This document shows, one piece after another, positions 1-6,768 of a stretch of 13,520 nucleotides of DNA (position 1 is the first letter of the stretch; the number at the start of each line of letters is the position of its first letter). This DNA is from Pseudomonadota bacterium (GTDB lineage Bacteria > Pseudomonadota > Gammaproteobacteria > Burkholderiales > Thiobacillaceae): the NCBI GenBank assembly GCA_021836225.1, contig JAKBJA010000178.1, forward strand, positions 1 through 13,520. Reading direction: 5' to 3'. A program made the translations under genes and the position numbers. The notes under the pieces are model-generated. The model saw only the letters and a program-made list of their open reading frames with translations. It was not told where the DNA came from and searched no databases.

Positions 1-70
1 ATATCATTTTTGTAAGTCGCTGTAAATTCATCAATTTCCGTTCCACATCCAGTTCGGACCCGGGTTCGGA

Positions 71-103
71 ATGCGCTCGCGAAGAATACTCGCGGTCGCG
101 CAT
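71..103. repeat. Imperfect stem-loop
   Basis: ATGCGC at 71-76 pairs with GCGCAT at 98-103, and inside it CGCGA at 78-82 pairs with TCGCG at 90-94, leaving a 7-nt loop and a small internal bulge. That is 11 paired bases in 33. No U-tract follows on either strand, so it is not a standard terminator. It could be a structured RNA element or a dispersed palindromic repeat; no second copy is visible in the window. Confidence 0.4.
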
Positions 104-114
104 GGCTATCTGAG

Positions 115-126
115 CTTAACGTTAAG
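115..126. repeat. Perfect 12-bp palindrome CTTAACGTTAAG
   Basis: CTTAACGTTAAG reads the same on both strands and stands in non-coding DNA twelve bases after the stem-loop at 71-103. Perfect AT-rich palindromes of this size are typical binding sites for dimeric regulators, but no flanking promoter elements are recognisable, so the role is open. Confidence 0.35.
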
Positions 127-250
127 TGTCCATCCTAAATGACGTTTTATAAAGCATCATCCGGGATAGCGCTTCTAATAAATGTGCTAGAAAACAGTTT
201 GTTATCCATTTTTAGGGCGTCCTAACATGAGCGCGAATGGGTCGTTCACC

Positions 251-265
251 CAATCGCTGCGATTG
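251..265. repeat. Inverted repeat CAATCG-CTG-CGATTG
   Basis: Six-base arms, perfect, separated by three bases. A weaker repeat (TGGGT at 238-242 with ACCCA at 248-252) overlaps its left arm, so the two structures would exclude each other. It lies about 84 bases past the stop codon of the small minus-strand gene. An operator or an RNA hairpin are both possible. Confidence 0.3.
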
Positions 266-348
266 CCAGGTCAGGTACGCAACAAACTTCATCCGGGCAC
301 GTAACACACAATCAAGCAGTTGCACACCACCGCCACTTCGGATCGCTG

Positions 349-657
349 TCAGGCCTCGTAGCCTTCGCGATGCGTGGCATTGATGGTGCGCAGCAGTTCC
401 CGGAACGGAATGCTGCGCTCGTGCTTCTTGAACAGGGGCATGAAGGGCAGATCCTCGCCCCTCCCCACGCCCTCGTATTTACCGGACGCCATCGATTCGT
501 GCAGGTCGCGCAGCATCCTGTCGAGGTCATCCATGAACGGCGTGTAGGTGGAGGCCTCGTCGTCGTCGTGTTCCAGGCAGGCACGCAGCTCGTCGACTTC
601 GTACACCACTTCGTGCACCAGATCGATCAGTTCGTTGAGGTCTTTGGCTTTTTTCAT
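349..657 (-). CDS. Small acidic hypothetical protein (102 aa)
   Basis: I do not recognise a named family. The product from the ATG at 657 is a soluble, strongly charged and mostly helical protein without signal peptide, membrane segment or cysteine cluster. Its N-terminal third (LIDLVHEVVYEVDEL) has helical heptad-like spacing, followed by an acidic stretch (HDDDEAS) and a conserved-looking C-terminal block (IPFRELLRTINATHREG). An in-frame TTG at 678 would add seven residues, but neither start has a clear Shine-Dalgarno; ATG followed by MKKAKDL is the more natural N-terminus. It lies 113 bp downstream of the REC-PAS-GGDEF-EAL gene on the same strand, with a probable terminator between, so it is likely a separate unit. 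Codon use and an intact 100-codon frame support a real gene. Confidence 0.65.
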   Translation of the reverse strand: MKKAKDLNELIDLVHEVVYEVDELRACLEHDDDEASTYTPFMDDLDRMLRDLHESMASGKYEGVGRGEDLPFMPLFKKHERSIPFRELLRTINATHREGYEA

Positions 658-701
658 GTTCGTGCGGATTCGAGACAAAACGCAAGGATACCGCCATGTT
701 G

Positions 702-738
702 AAAAAGGCGGTGCCCCCGGATCCCGATCGGGTGCACC
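702..738 (-). terminator. Probable rho-independent terminator after the signalling operon
   Basis: Read on the minus strand, GGTGC (738-734) pairs with GCACC (714-710). Inside it CCCGA pairs with TCCGGG across one bulged C, with a 6-nt loop. After GCC comes a run of five T (706-702). It lies 33 bp past the stop codon of the REC-PAS-GGDEF-EAL gene and upstream of the small gene at 349-657. The stem is imperfect and the T-run short, so partial read-through is possible. Confidence 0.5.
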
Positions 739-770
739 CAGCGGGGCAAAGCCCGGGCTCGAAAGACGAG

Positions 771-3047
771 TCAGGCGGCAGGGCTGAGCGCAACTGCCTC
801 CGGCAAGGGCTGCGGCCGCGCCAGGGCGTAGCCCTGGGCGTGGTCCACGCCGAGTTCATGAAGCAGCGCAAGGATGGGCGCGGTCTCCGCGCATTCGGCC
901 ACGGTCTCGATCGCCATCACGTGGGCCACCCGGTTGATCGCCTCGGCCATGGCGCGCGTCAGGCGGTCTTCGGCGATGGTGCGGATGACACTGCCATCGA
1001 TTTTGAGAAAATCCACCGGCAACTGCTTGAGGTAGGAAAATGAAGACATGCAGCTGCCGAAATCGTCCAGCGCGAACAGGCAGCCTGCGTGCTTGAGCGT
1101 CTGGATGAGGTGCGTGGCGTGGTTCAGGTTGGCGATGGCCGCGGTCTCGGAGATCTCGAAGCAAAGCATGTCGGCCGGGACGCCATACTCGGCCAGAAGG
1201 CTCTGCACGAATTCGGCCAGGCGTTCGTCCGAGAGCGAACTGCCCGACAGATTGACGGCGTAGATCGGCCGCTCAGCCACCGATGCCAGGCGCTGCTGCA
1301 CAGCGTGATGACGAATCACTTCGCGCACCACCCAGCGGTCGATCGTCGGCATCAGGTTGTAACGCTCGGCCGCAGGCACGAAGGCCATCGGTTCAACGAT
1401 CCGATCCTCTTCATCCAGCAGACGCAGCAGAATCTCGTAGTGCGGGCGGCCCCGGCCCTGCCCTTGGCCATTCTGCCCAAGCGGCGCAATGATCTGCCGG
1501 TACAGGCGAAAACGGTCCGTATCGAGTGCGTGTGTCAGGCGCGACACCCATTGCATCTGGGTTTTCTGCTGGGCGAGCGTGGCGTCGTCCGGCTGGTACA
1601 GGTGCACCCGATTGCGGCCCTGCTCCTTGGCGGCGTAGCAGGCGGCATCGGCCTCGGCGAGCGCTTCGGAGACGCTGCTGGTGGTGACGGACAGCGGCAC
1701 CAGGCCGATGCTCGCACCGACCGTGAACGGCTTGCCCTCCCACACGAAACGATAGCTATGCGCCGCGTCGCGCAACTCGGTGGCGATGCGCATCGCCTGG
1801 TCCAGCGGGCAGTGTTCGAGCAACACGCCGAATTCGTCGCCCCCCAGCCGCGCCAGGGTGTCTCGACTGCGCAGGCGCTCGTGCAGCCGCTCCGTGATCT
1901 GTCGCAGCAACTGGTCGCCCGCGGTGTGGCCGCAGGTATCGTTCACCACCTTGAACCGGTCAAGGTCGAGGTAGAGCAGTGCATGCGCCTCGCCCTCATT
2001 GCGCGGCTCGCTGAACAAGCGTTCCAGCCGGCGCTCGAATTCCTGGCGGTTGACCAGCCCGGTCAGCGCGTCGTGCGTGGCCTGATACGAAAGCATGTGC
2101 CGCAGTGCCTGCGCCTCGGTGACATCACGGAACACCAGTACCGCGCCGGTGAGACGCCCCGCCTCGTGCAAGGGCTGCGCAGAGTACTCCGCCAGGAAGG
2201 AGCTCCCGTCCTTGCGCCACAGCAGTTCGACCAGCCCGCGGCTGGCCTCGCCGGTGCGGAATGCGTCGTAGATGCGGCATTCCTGCTCCGGATATGCACT
2301 GCCATCCGCATGGGTGTGGTGGATCAGGCTGTGCGTCTCGCGTCCCAGCAATTCCTCCCTGGCGTACCCGAGCATCGCCGCCGCCGCTTCATTGATGAAC
2401 GTGCAACGCCCCTCGGTGTCGAGGCCGTAGATGCCTTCGCCGGCCGATTCGAGCAGCAGGCGGAAGCGCGCTTCCGCCTCCCGCCGCTCCTCGATCTCGC
2501 GAACGAGCTTGCTGTTGGCTTCACCCAGCAAGTCCTTTTGCTTCGCAATCTGTTCGGTACGCTCGGCCACCTGCTCCTCCAGGTGGCGGAGATGGCGGGC
2601 CTCGGCAGCGCGCAACTGCGCTTCGGCCGCGCGTCTGTCGGCGTGCGCCCGGCTTTCGCGCAGCACGCGGCGGATCACCGTCGGCAGCAGCTTGAGGTAG
2701 TCGCCGTCGCCGTCCTTGACCAGATAGTCGCGCGCGCCGCGGCGCATGGCGTCCACCGCGATGGCGATGTCCTGCGCCCCGGTGAGCATCACCACCGGTA
2801 TGTCGACTTCGCCAGTGTCGGCCGCCAGTTCGGCGAGGAATTCCACGCCGTCCATGTCCGGCAGGTGGTAGTCGAGCAGGATCAGAGCGGGCGGAGTCGC
2901 TTGCACCCGGTCCAGCCCGGCGCGCGCGGTATCGGCTTCCTCCAGATCGAGTTTGTAGTCGGACTGCGCGCCCAATGCGCGGCGGCAGGCGAGGCGATCG
3001 ACCGCATCGTCATCGACCAGCAGCACGCGCACCGTCGCATCGCTCAT
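771..3047 (-). CDS. REC-PAS-GGDEF-EAL c-di-GMP response regulator (758 aa)
   Basis: Cytosolic response regulator whose outputs make and/or degrade c-di-GMP. Residues 1-125 are a receiver domain with acidic pocket D12-D14, phospho-acceptor D59, T89 and K111. Residues 135-192 form a coiled coil, and 193-312 a PAS domain. GGDEF spans about 325-485, with an intact GGDEF at 402-406 and an inhibitory I-site RSRD (R393-D396) five residues before it. EAL spans about 500-755 in the EIL variant (E538-I-L-L-R542), with N599, E631, D661-D662, K682, E718 and Q738 all present, so phosphodiesterase activity is plausible. The ATG at 3047 overlaps the stop of the upstream receiver gene as ATGA, indicating translational coupling; a longer in-frame extension upstream only shadows that gene. 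The histidine kinase two genes upstream is the likely phosphodonor. Whether synthesis or hydrolysis dominates cannot be read from sequence. Confidence 0.93.
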   Translation of the reverse strand: MSDATVRVLLVDDDAVDRLACRRALGAQSDYKLDLEEADTARAGLDRVQATPPALILLDYHLPDMDGVEFLAELAADTGEVDIPVVMLTGAQDIAIAVDAMRRGARDYLVKDGDGDYLKLLPTVIRRVLRESRAHADRRAAEAQLRAAEARHLRHLEEQVAERTEQIAKQKDLLGEANSKLVREIEERREAEARFRLLLESAGEGIYGLDTEGRCTFINEAAAAMLGYAREELLGRETHSLIHHTHADGSAYPEQECRIYDAFRTGEASRGLVELLWRKDGSSFLAEYSAQPLHEAGRLTGAVLVFRDVTEAQALRHMLSYQATHDALTGLVNRQEFERRLERLFSEPRNEGEAHALLYLDLDRFKVVNDTCGHTAGDQLLRQITERLHERLRSRDTLARLGGDEFGVLLEHCPLDQAMRIATELRDAAHSYRFVWEGKPFTVGASIGLVPLSVTTSSVSEALAEADAACYAAKEQGRNRVHLYQPDDATLAQQKTQMQWVSRLTHALDTDRFRLYRQIIAPLGQNGQGQGRGRPHYEILLRLLDEEDRIVEPMAFVPAAERYNLMPTIDRWVVREVIRHHAVQQRLASVAERPIYAVNLSGSSLSDERLAEFVQSLLAEYGVPADMLCFEISETAAIANLNHATHLIQTLKHAGCLFALDDFGSCMSSFSYLKQLPVDFLKIDGSVIRTIAEDRLTRAMAEAINRVAHVMAIETVAECAETAPILALLHELGVDHAQGYALARPQPLPEAVALSPAA

Positions 3048-3460
3048 TGCGGCAGCTCGGAGAGCGTCCAGTAGGCGTCGATGGAGCGGACCGCTTCCAC
3101 GAACTGCCTGTAGTCGACCGGCTTGCGGATGTAGCCGGCCACGCCGAGATCGAAACTGGCCACCTTGTCCTGCTGTTCCTCCGAGGTGGTGAGCACCACC
3201 ACCGGAATGCGCCGCAGCGCGGCATCGTGCTTGGCCACCTGCAGGAATTCGATGCCGCCCATCACCGGCATGTTGAGGTCGAGCAGGATGATGCAGGGCA
3301 TCACCTGGCCCGGCTGGCGCAGGTATTTGAGCGCCTCCTCGCCGTTCTCCACCTGCATCAGCGGATTGTTCACATGCAATTCCTTCAGGGCGCGACGCAC
3401 GGTCATGGCATCCACCTCGTCGTCTTCCACCAACAATATCGACTTGCATGTGGCCTTCAT
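3044..3460 (-). CDS. Single-domain response regulator, CheY/Rcp1-like (138 aa)
   Basis: A stand-alone receiver domain with no output domain. The acidic pocket is E12-D13-D14, the phospho-acceptor D61 (in LLDLNMP), the switch threonine T91 or T92, and the conserved lysine K113 followed by P. The long loop after helix 1 and the LDLNMP motif resemble Rcp1-type regulators that pair with phytochrome-like kinases, matching the DHp type of the neighbouring kinase. An AGGAG Shine-Dalgarno (3468-3472 on the opposite strand) lies 7 nt before the ATG, and the kinase stop codon is only 13 nt upstream. The gene ends inside the start of the next gene (ATGA). With no output domain it probably acts by protein contact or as a phosphate shuttle or sink between kinase and the REC-PAS-GGDEF-EAL protein. 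Confidence 0.92.
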   Translation of the reverse strand: MKATCKSILLVEDDEVDAMTVRRALKELHVNNPLMQVENGEEALKYLRQPGQVMPCIILLDLNMPVMGGIEFLQVAKHDAALRRIPVVVLTTSEEQQDKVASFDLGVAGYIRKPVDYRQFVEAVRSIDAYWTLSELPQ

Positions 3461-3473
3461 TCTTCTGCTCCTG

Positions 3474-4916
3474 CTAGTGGGTGCCGCTGCGCGGCAAGGT
3501 AAAGAAAAAGGTGCTGCCAGCGCCCGGCTGCGATTCGACCCACACGCGCCCGCCGTACATCTCGACGATTTTTTTCACCAACGCCAGGCCGACACCGGTG
3601 CTCTCCACCCGGTCCTTGGGCACCAGGGTCTGGAACAACTGGAAAATCCGCTTGAAATGTCGCGATTCGATGCCGGGGCCGTTGTCGCTGATGCTGAACT
3701 CCCACTCCTGGTCGTGGGGCACACAGTCGACGCGAATCAGGCCTTCAGGCTTGTCGAGGTATTTGATGGCGTTGGAAAGCAGGTTCTGGAACAGCTGCAG
3801 AATGCGGGTACGCTCGGCGTGGATCGTCGGCAGGTCGGGGGCCACCTCGACGCGAATGTGAGGCGGCGGCGCGAGCATCGCCAGCGCTTCCTGCACGATC
3901 GCGTTCACATCCACCGGTACCACCGCCTCGCGCACGCGACCCACGCGCGAGTATTGCAGGATGCCGTCGATCAGGCCGTCCATGCGCCGAACGCGCTGGA
4001 CCAGCAGGCGCAGATGCTCCTTGCCTTCGTCGTCGAGCTTGTCCATCTGATCGGTGCTGATCCAGTCGGCGAGCGAGCCGATCGCGCGCAGCGGTGCCTT
4101 CAGGTCGTGGGAGACGACATAGGCGAAGTTCTTCAACTCCTCGTTCGCGCTCTCGAGTTCGTGGATCAGGCGCACCTGACGCTCCTCCGCCTGCTTGCGC
4201 TGGCTGATGTCGTGCACCAGGCCGGTGAACAGCCTGCGTCCACCCACCTGCATTTCACTCACTGCCAAGTCGATCGGAAACGTGGTGCCGTCCTTGCGCT
4301 GCGCGACCACCTCGCGGCCGATGCCGATGACCCGCTTCTCGCCGGTGGCGACATAGTGCGCAAGATAACCGTCGTGCCCTTCCCGATAGGGAGAGGGCAT
4401 GAGCAGTGAAACGTTTTTGCCCATCACTTCGGCCGGCGCATAACCGAACAGGCGTTCGGCGGAAGGATTGAAGGAGTCGATGGTGCCGCGCTCGTCTATG
4501 GTGATGATGGCGTCCACCGCCGTCTCCACGATGGCGGCAAGCCGCGCGCGCTGCTCTTCCAGCGCGTCCTCGGCCCGCTTGCGGCGCGTGATGTCATGCA
4601 CCGTGGCGAGAACATAGCCGCCTTCCAGCGGACTCAGGCTGACATCCGCGGCGAACTCGCTGCCGTCCTTGCGCAAGCCATACAGTTCGAGCCCGCCGCC
4701 CATGACCCGGCTGCCCGGGTGCGCTGCGTAGTGTTGGCGTTGGGTGGCATGGGAGGTGCGAAAGCGCGGCGGAATCAGGCTTTCAACCGACAGTGCAAGC
4801 AGTTCGGCCCGCGTATAGCCGAACAGCGCTTCGGCAGGCGCATTGGCCAGCACGACGCTTCCAGTCGAATCGGTGATCAGCATGGCATCTGCGGCCGACT
4901 CCAGCAGCCACAGCAA
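3474..4916 (-). CDS. Soluble PAS-PAS histidine kinase with a FixL-like PAS (480 aa)
   Basis: Sensor kinase of a two-component system, with no membrane segment, so it should sense a cytosolic signal. PAS1 covers about residues 1-112 and PAS2 about 122-240. The DHp helix carries phospho-acceptor H270 (VVSHDLKAPLRAI, phytochrome-kinase type). The ATPase domain shows the N box around N378/N382, G1 box DNGPGI (411-416) and G2 box GVGLAL (441-446). PAS2 keeps H181 and R201, which align by spacing with haem-proximal H200 and R220 of Bradyrhizobium FixL, so haem-based gas sensing is possible but unproven. The start is uncertain: I use the TTG at 4916, with GGAAG 8 nt upstream. The frame stays open to a stop at 4974-4976 without an upstream ATG or GTG, so an unusual start a little upstream is an alternative. 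It is the first gene of a three-gene signalling operon. Confidence 0.9.
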   Translation of the reverse strand: MLWLLESAADAMLITDSTGSVVLANAPAEALFGYTRAELLALSVESLIPPRFRTSHATQRQHYAAHPGSRVMGGGLELYGLRKDGSEFAADVSLSPLEGGYVLATVHDITRRKRAEDALEEQRARLAAIVETAVDAIITIDERGTIDSFNPSAERLFGYAPAEVMGKNVSLLMPSPYREGHDGYLAHYVATGEKRVIGIGREVVAQRKDGTTFPIDLAVSEMQVGGRRLFTGLVHDISQRKQAEERQVRLIHELESANEELKNFAYVVSHDLKAPLRAIGSLADWISTDQMDKLDDEGKEHLRLLVQRVRRMDGLIDGILQYSRVGRVREAVVPVDVNAIVQEALAMLAPPPHIRVEVAPDLPTIHAERTRILQLFQNLLSNAIKYLDKPEGLIRVDCVPHDQEWEFSISDNGPGIESRHFKRIFQLFQTLVPKDRVESTGVGLALVKKIVEMYGGRVWVESQPGAGSTFFFTLPRSGTH

Positions 4917-4958
4917 GCCCTTTTCTTCCAGCCTTTTTATGAAAGTTCTCCCACTTAT

Positions 4959-4989
4959 TTCAGCGCTGCAAAGTCAATGACGCGCTGAA
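4959..4989. repeat. Perfect 8-bp dyad TTCAGCGC / GCGCTGAA
   Basis: TTCAGCGC at 4959-4966 and its reverse complement GCGCTGAA at 4982-4989 are separated by 15 bp, putting the arm centres 23 bp apart, about two helical turns. This spacing suits a dimeric regulator binding one DNA face. The element lies 43-73 bp upstream of the proposed kinase start. It could also form an RNA hairpin in the kinase leader; there is no T-run, so it is not a terminator. Confidence 0.4.
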
Positions 4990-5171
4990 CCTTTTTTTCT
5001 TCCAAACAATATACATGCGGTGCCGGAGGGACGCCATCCTTGGCGCTGGTTCATGCATGGTACTTAATCAGGATTGCCTTTCTGAAACCAGTTTGCAGGC
5101 CGATGGCTGGCCCGGACCCTGTATAAGGTCGCGGTCATCCCGCACATGCACTATGGTGTAAATGCAATGAC

Positions 5172-5176
5172 AGGAG
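5172..5176 (+). promoter_or_regulatory. Ribosome binding site deciding the nitroreductase start
   Basis: AGGAG lies 8 nt before the ATG at 5185 and favours it over in-frame ATGs at 5146 and 5167; it actually lies downstream of both of those, so they are unlikely to be used. Confidence 0.75.
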
Positions 5177-5184
5177 CGATTCCT

Positions 5185-5769
5185 ATGCCGACCACCCTCC
5201 TCGATTCCATACGACAGCGCTATGCCTGCCGCCAGTTCCTGGCAGGGCAGTCCGTAACGTCCGACGAAACGGCCTTGCTGCTGGAAGCCGGCCGACTGGC
5301 CCCGTCCGCTTTCGGGATGGAGCCCTGGCGTTTCATCCTCGTCGATTTGGGAAAACGTGCGGCCGTTGCGCGGGCCTGCTACGACCAGCCCGCCGTAACG
5401 ACCGCTACCGCCCTGATCGCGATCGTGGCGCTGGTGGCGGTACTCGATCCGGACTCGGATTACGTGCGGGCGCGCTTCAAAGCGGAGGCGCGCGGCGGTG
5501 ATATGGCGCCTGTTTACGAAGCGTATCGCACCTTCTATCAGGCCGAATCGATCGCTGCCTGGGCGCAGGGCCAATGCAACTTCGCGGCCGCGCACATGCT
5601 GCTGCAGGCGGCGCACATGGGGCTCGACAGCTGCCCGATCGGCGGATTCGACTCGGACGCTCTGGCGACTGCGCTGGCGCTCCCAAAGGGCGAGACGCCC
5701 GCGCTGCTGGTCGCCCTGGGGCACTGCAGTTACGATGCTCCGGAACGGCTGCGCAAGCCACTGGGTTGA
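5185..5769 (+). CDS. Nitroreductase family FMN oxidoreductase (194 aa)
   Basis: A cytosolic FMN-dependent NAD(P)H oxidoreductase of the nitroreductase superfamily; substrate unknown (nitroaromatics, quinones or flavins are typical). The N-terminal block SIRQRYACRQF (8-18) matches the family's basic FMN-phosphate segment. APSAFGMEPWRFILV (39-53) is the characteristic motif around the flavin edge, and GLDSCPIGGFDSDAL (146-160) corresponds to the C-terminal flavin-contact motif of NfsB-like proteins. The length is close to the compact members of the family. In-frame ATGs also occur at 5146 and 5167, but AGGAG at 5172-5176 sits 8 nt before the ATG at 5185, which settles the start. It is the only convincing plus-strand gene in the window, divergent from the kinase operon and convergent with the qmo/hdr operon, so it appears monocistronic. 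Confidence 0.9.
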   Translation: MPTTLLDSIRQRYACRQFLAGQSVTSDETALLLEAGRLAPSAFGMEPWRFILVDLGKRAAVARACYDQPAVTTATALIAIVALVAVLDPDSDYVRARFKAEARGGDMAPVYEAYRTFYQAESIAAWAQGQCNFAAAHMLLQAAHMGLDSCPIGGFDSDALATALALPKGETPALLVALGHCSYDAPERLRKPLG

Positions 5770-5791
5770 TCAAATCTCGCATTAGGAATGC

Positions 5792-5826
5792 AAAAAAAGC
5801 AGGGGCACGCAGCCCCTGCTTTTTTT
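5792..5826. terminator. Bidirectional rho-independent terminator, perfect 15-bp stem
   Basis: AAAAAAAGCAGGGGC at 5792-5806 pairs perfectly with GCCCCTGCTTTTTTT at 5812-5826 across the 5-nt loop ACGCA. On both strands a GC-rich 8-bp core is followed by a run of seven T. It lies 22 bp after the nitroreductase stop codon and 16 bp after the hdrB stop codon, so it serves both convergent genes. It is the clearest terminator in the window. Confidence 0.93.
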
Positions 5827-5842
5827 GTACGCCTGAAACCGC

Positions 5843-6754
5843 TCAGCGCTTGACCGGCTTGGCGGCGATTTCCTCCAGCCTGCGCGCCTTGATGACCTGG
5901 CCGTTGAGGGCCGCATCCTTGGCGCTGCCGCCGTAGGCCACCACCATCAGCTGACTGTAGTACATCACCGGAATGTCGAACTTGGTGCCGTAGCGCTTGT
6001 TGATCTGGCCCTGATAGATTTCCACGTTGGCCTGGCACAGCGGGCACGGCGTGACGATCATTTCGGCGCCGTGGTCGTAGGCCGATTCGACGATGTCCTT
6101 GATCTGCGCCTGCGCCTTTTCCGGCTCGGAGAAGGCCAGCGCGCCGCCGCAGCAGGTCACCTTCTGCTCGTATTCCGGGATCGATTCGGCGCCGACCATT
6201 TCGACCATCTTGTCGAGGTAGACCGGGTTTTCGAACGATTCGCCGGCGACGCCGAACGGACGGTTGGTCTGGCAGCCGACGTAGCCGGCGATCTTGACGC
6301 CTTCGAGCGGACGCACGACGTGCTTCGCCATTTCCTCGAAACCCAGGTCCTCGATCAACACTTCCACCATGTGGCGGATCTCGGGCATTTCGTTGATCTG
6401 CAGCCCGGCTTCCTTCAAGGCTTCGCGGGTGTCTGCCATCAGCGTGTCGGAATGCGTCAGGCGCTCGCGCGTCTCCCGCGCGCCCAGCCAGCAGGCGGCG
6501 CAGGTGGCGACGATTTCCTGCCCCGGCAGGTGCTGTTCTGACAGCGCGAAGTTGCGCGCATTCAGCACGTGGCGCGGCAGTTCGCCGGCTTCGGCGTAGC
6601 CGATGGAAGCGCCGCAGCAGTTCCAGTCGGGGATTTCGGTGAGCTTGACGTCGAGCGTCTTGCACATCGATTCCACCGAGGTCAGGTAGTTGGAGGCGGA
6701 AGCGCCTTTCTGCGACGAGCAGCCGGGGTAAAACGCGTATTCATGTTTGGCCAT
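5843..6754 (-). CDS. hdrB: HdrB-like heterodisulfide reductase subunit with two CCG domains (303 aa)
   Basis: Catalytic-type subunit of the heterodisulfide reductase family. Two complete cysteine-rich (CCG) motifs are present: C12, C46-C47, C85 and C88; then C161, C201-C202, C237 and C240. In methanogen HdrB each set binds a non-cubane [4Fe-4S] cluster that handles disulfide chemistry, so both clusters could form here. There is no membrane segment. In Gram-positive sulfate reducers separate HdrB and HdrC proteins stand in for QmoC beside QmoAB, and the same arrangement appears here at the end of the qmo operon. The natural electron or thiol partner is unknown; a methanogen-type CoM-CoB substrate is not expected in this host. 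The ATG at 6754 has AGGAG 10 nt upstream, touching the hdrC stop codon 14 nt away. A longer upstream frame is only a shadow of hdrC. Confidence 0.92.
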   Translation of the reverse strand: MAKHEYAFYPGCSSQKGASASNYLTSVESMCKTLDVKLTEIPDWNCCGASIGYAEAGELPRHVLNARNFALSEQHLPGQEIVATCAACWLGARETRERLTHSDTLMADTREALKEAGLQINEMPEIRHMVEVLIEDLGFEEMAKHVVRPLEGVKIAGYVGCQTNRPFGVAGESFENPVYLDKMVEMVGAESIPEYEQKVTCCGGALAFSEPEKAQAQIKDIVESAYDHGAEMIVTPCPLCQANVEIYQGQINKRYGTKFDIPVMYYSQLMVVAYGGSAKDAALNGQVIKARRLEEIAAKPVKR

Positions 6755-6768
6755 TTTGGTCTCTCTCC

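Larger units (their letters stand above)
1..348. other. Non-coding stretch with short inverted repeats
   Basis: I see no convincing coding frame here: the only open frame that reaches in is an out-of-frame shadow of the gene at 349-657. The stretch is more AT-rich than its surroundings. It contains an imperfect stem-loop at 71-103, a perfect 12-bp palindrome at 115-126, and perfect 6-bp arms around a 3-nt centre at 251-265. No T-run follows these in a way that makes a clear terminator, and I cannot assign a promoter. It lies downstream of the small hypothetical gene, so it may hold that gene's 3' end and regulatory DNA for a gene left of the window. Confidence 0.5.
4917..5184. promoter_or_regulatory. 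Divergent intergenic region between kinase operon and nitroreductase
   Basis: These 268 bp separate two divergent genes and must hold both promoters unless either is internal. On the plus strand a TATAAG at 5122-5127 is a fair -10 candidate for the nitroreductase, but I find no good -35 at the right spacing. On the minus strand a TATATT (5013-5008) could be a -10 for the kinase, again without a convincing -35. The perfect dyad at 4959-4989 lies between that -10 and the kinase start. No small gene with a credible start is visible. Confidence 0.45.

Noticed and set aside
114..127. attC-like core sites (GCTTAAC followed by GTTAAGT) suggesting an integron
   Set aside because: The two 7-bp consensus matches abut with no spacer, no second pair of boxes is found at the expected distance, and there is no integrase or cassette gene.
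1089..3074. 661-codon open frame on the plus strand
   Set aside because: It lies wholly antisense to the REC-PAS-GGDEF-EAL gene, whose domains and catalytic residues are unambiguous; long antisense frames are common in high-GC genes.
3048..3449. N-terminal extension of 134 codons on the REC-PAS-GGDEF-EAL gene
   Set aside because: It overlaps the complete response-regulator gene in another frame and is a low-complexity Arg/Gly-rich shadow; the receiver domain begins directly at the ATG at 3047.
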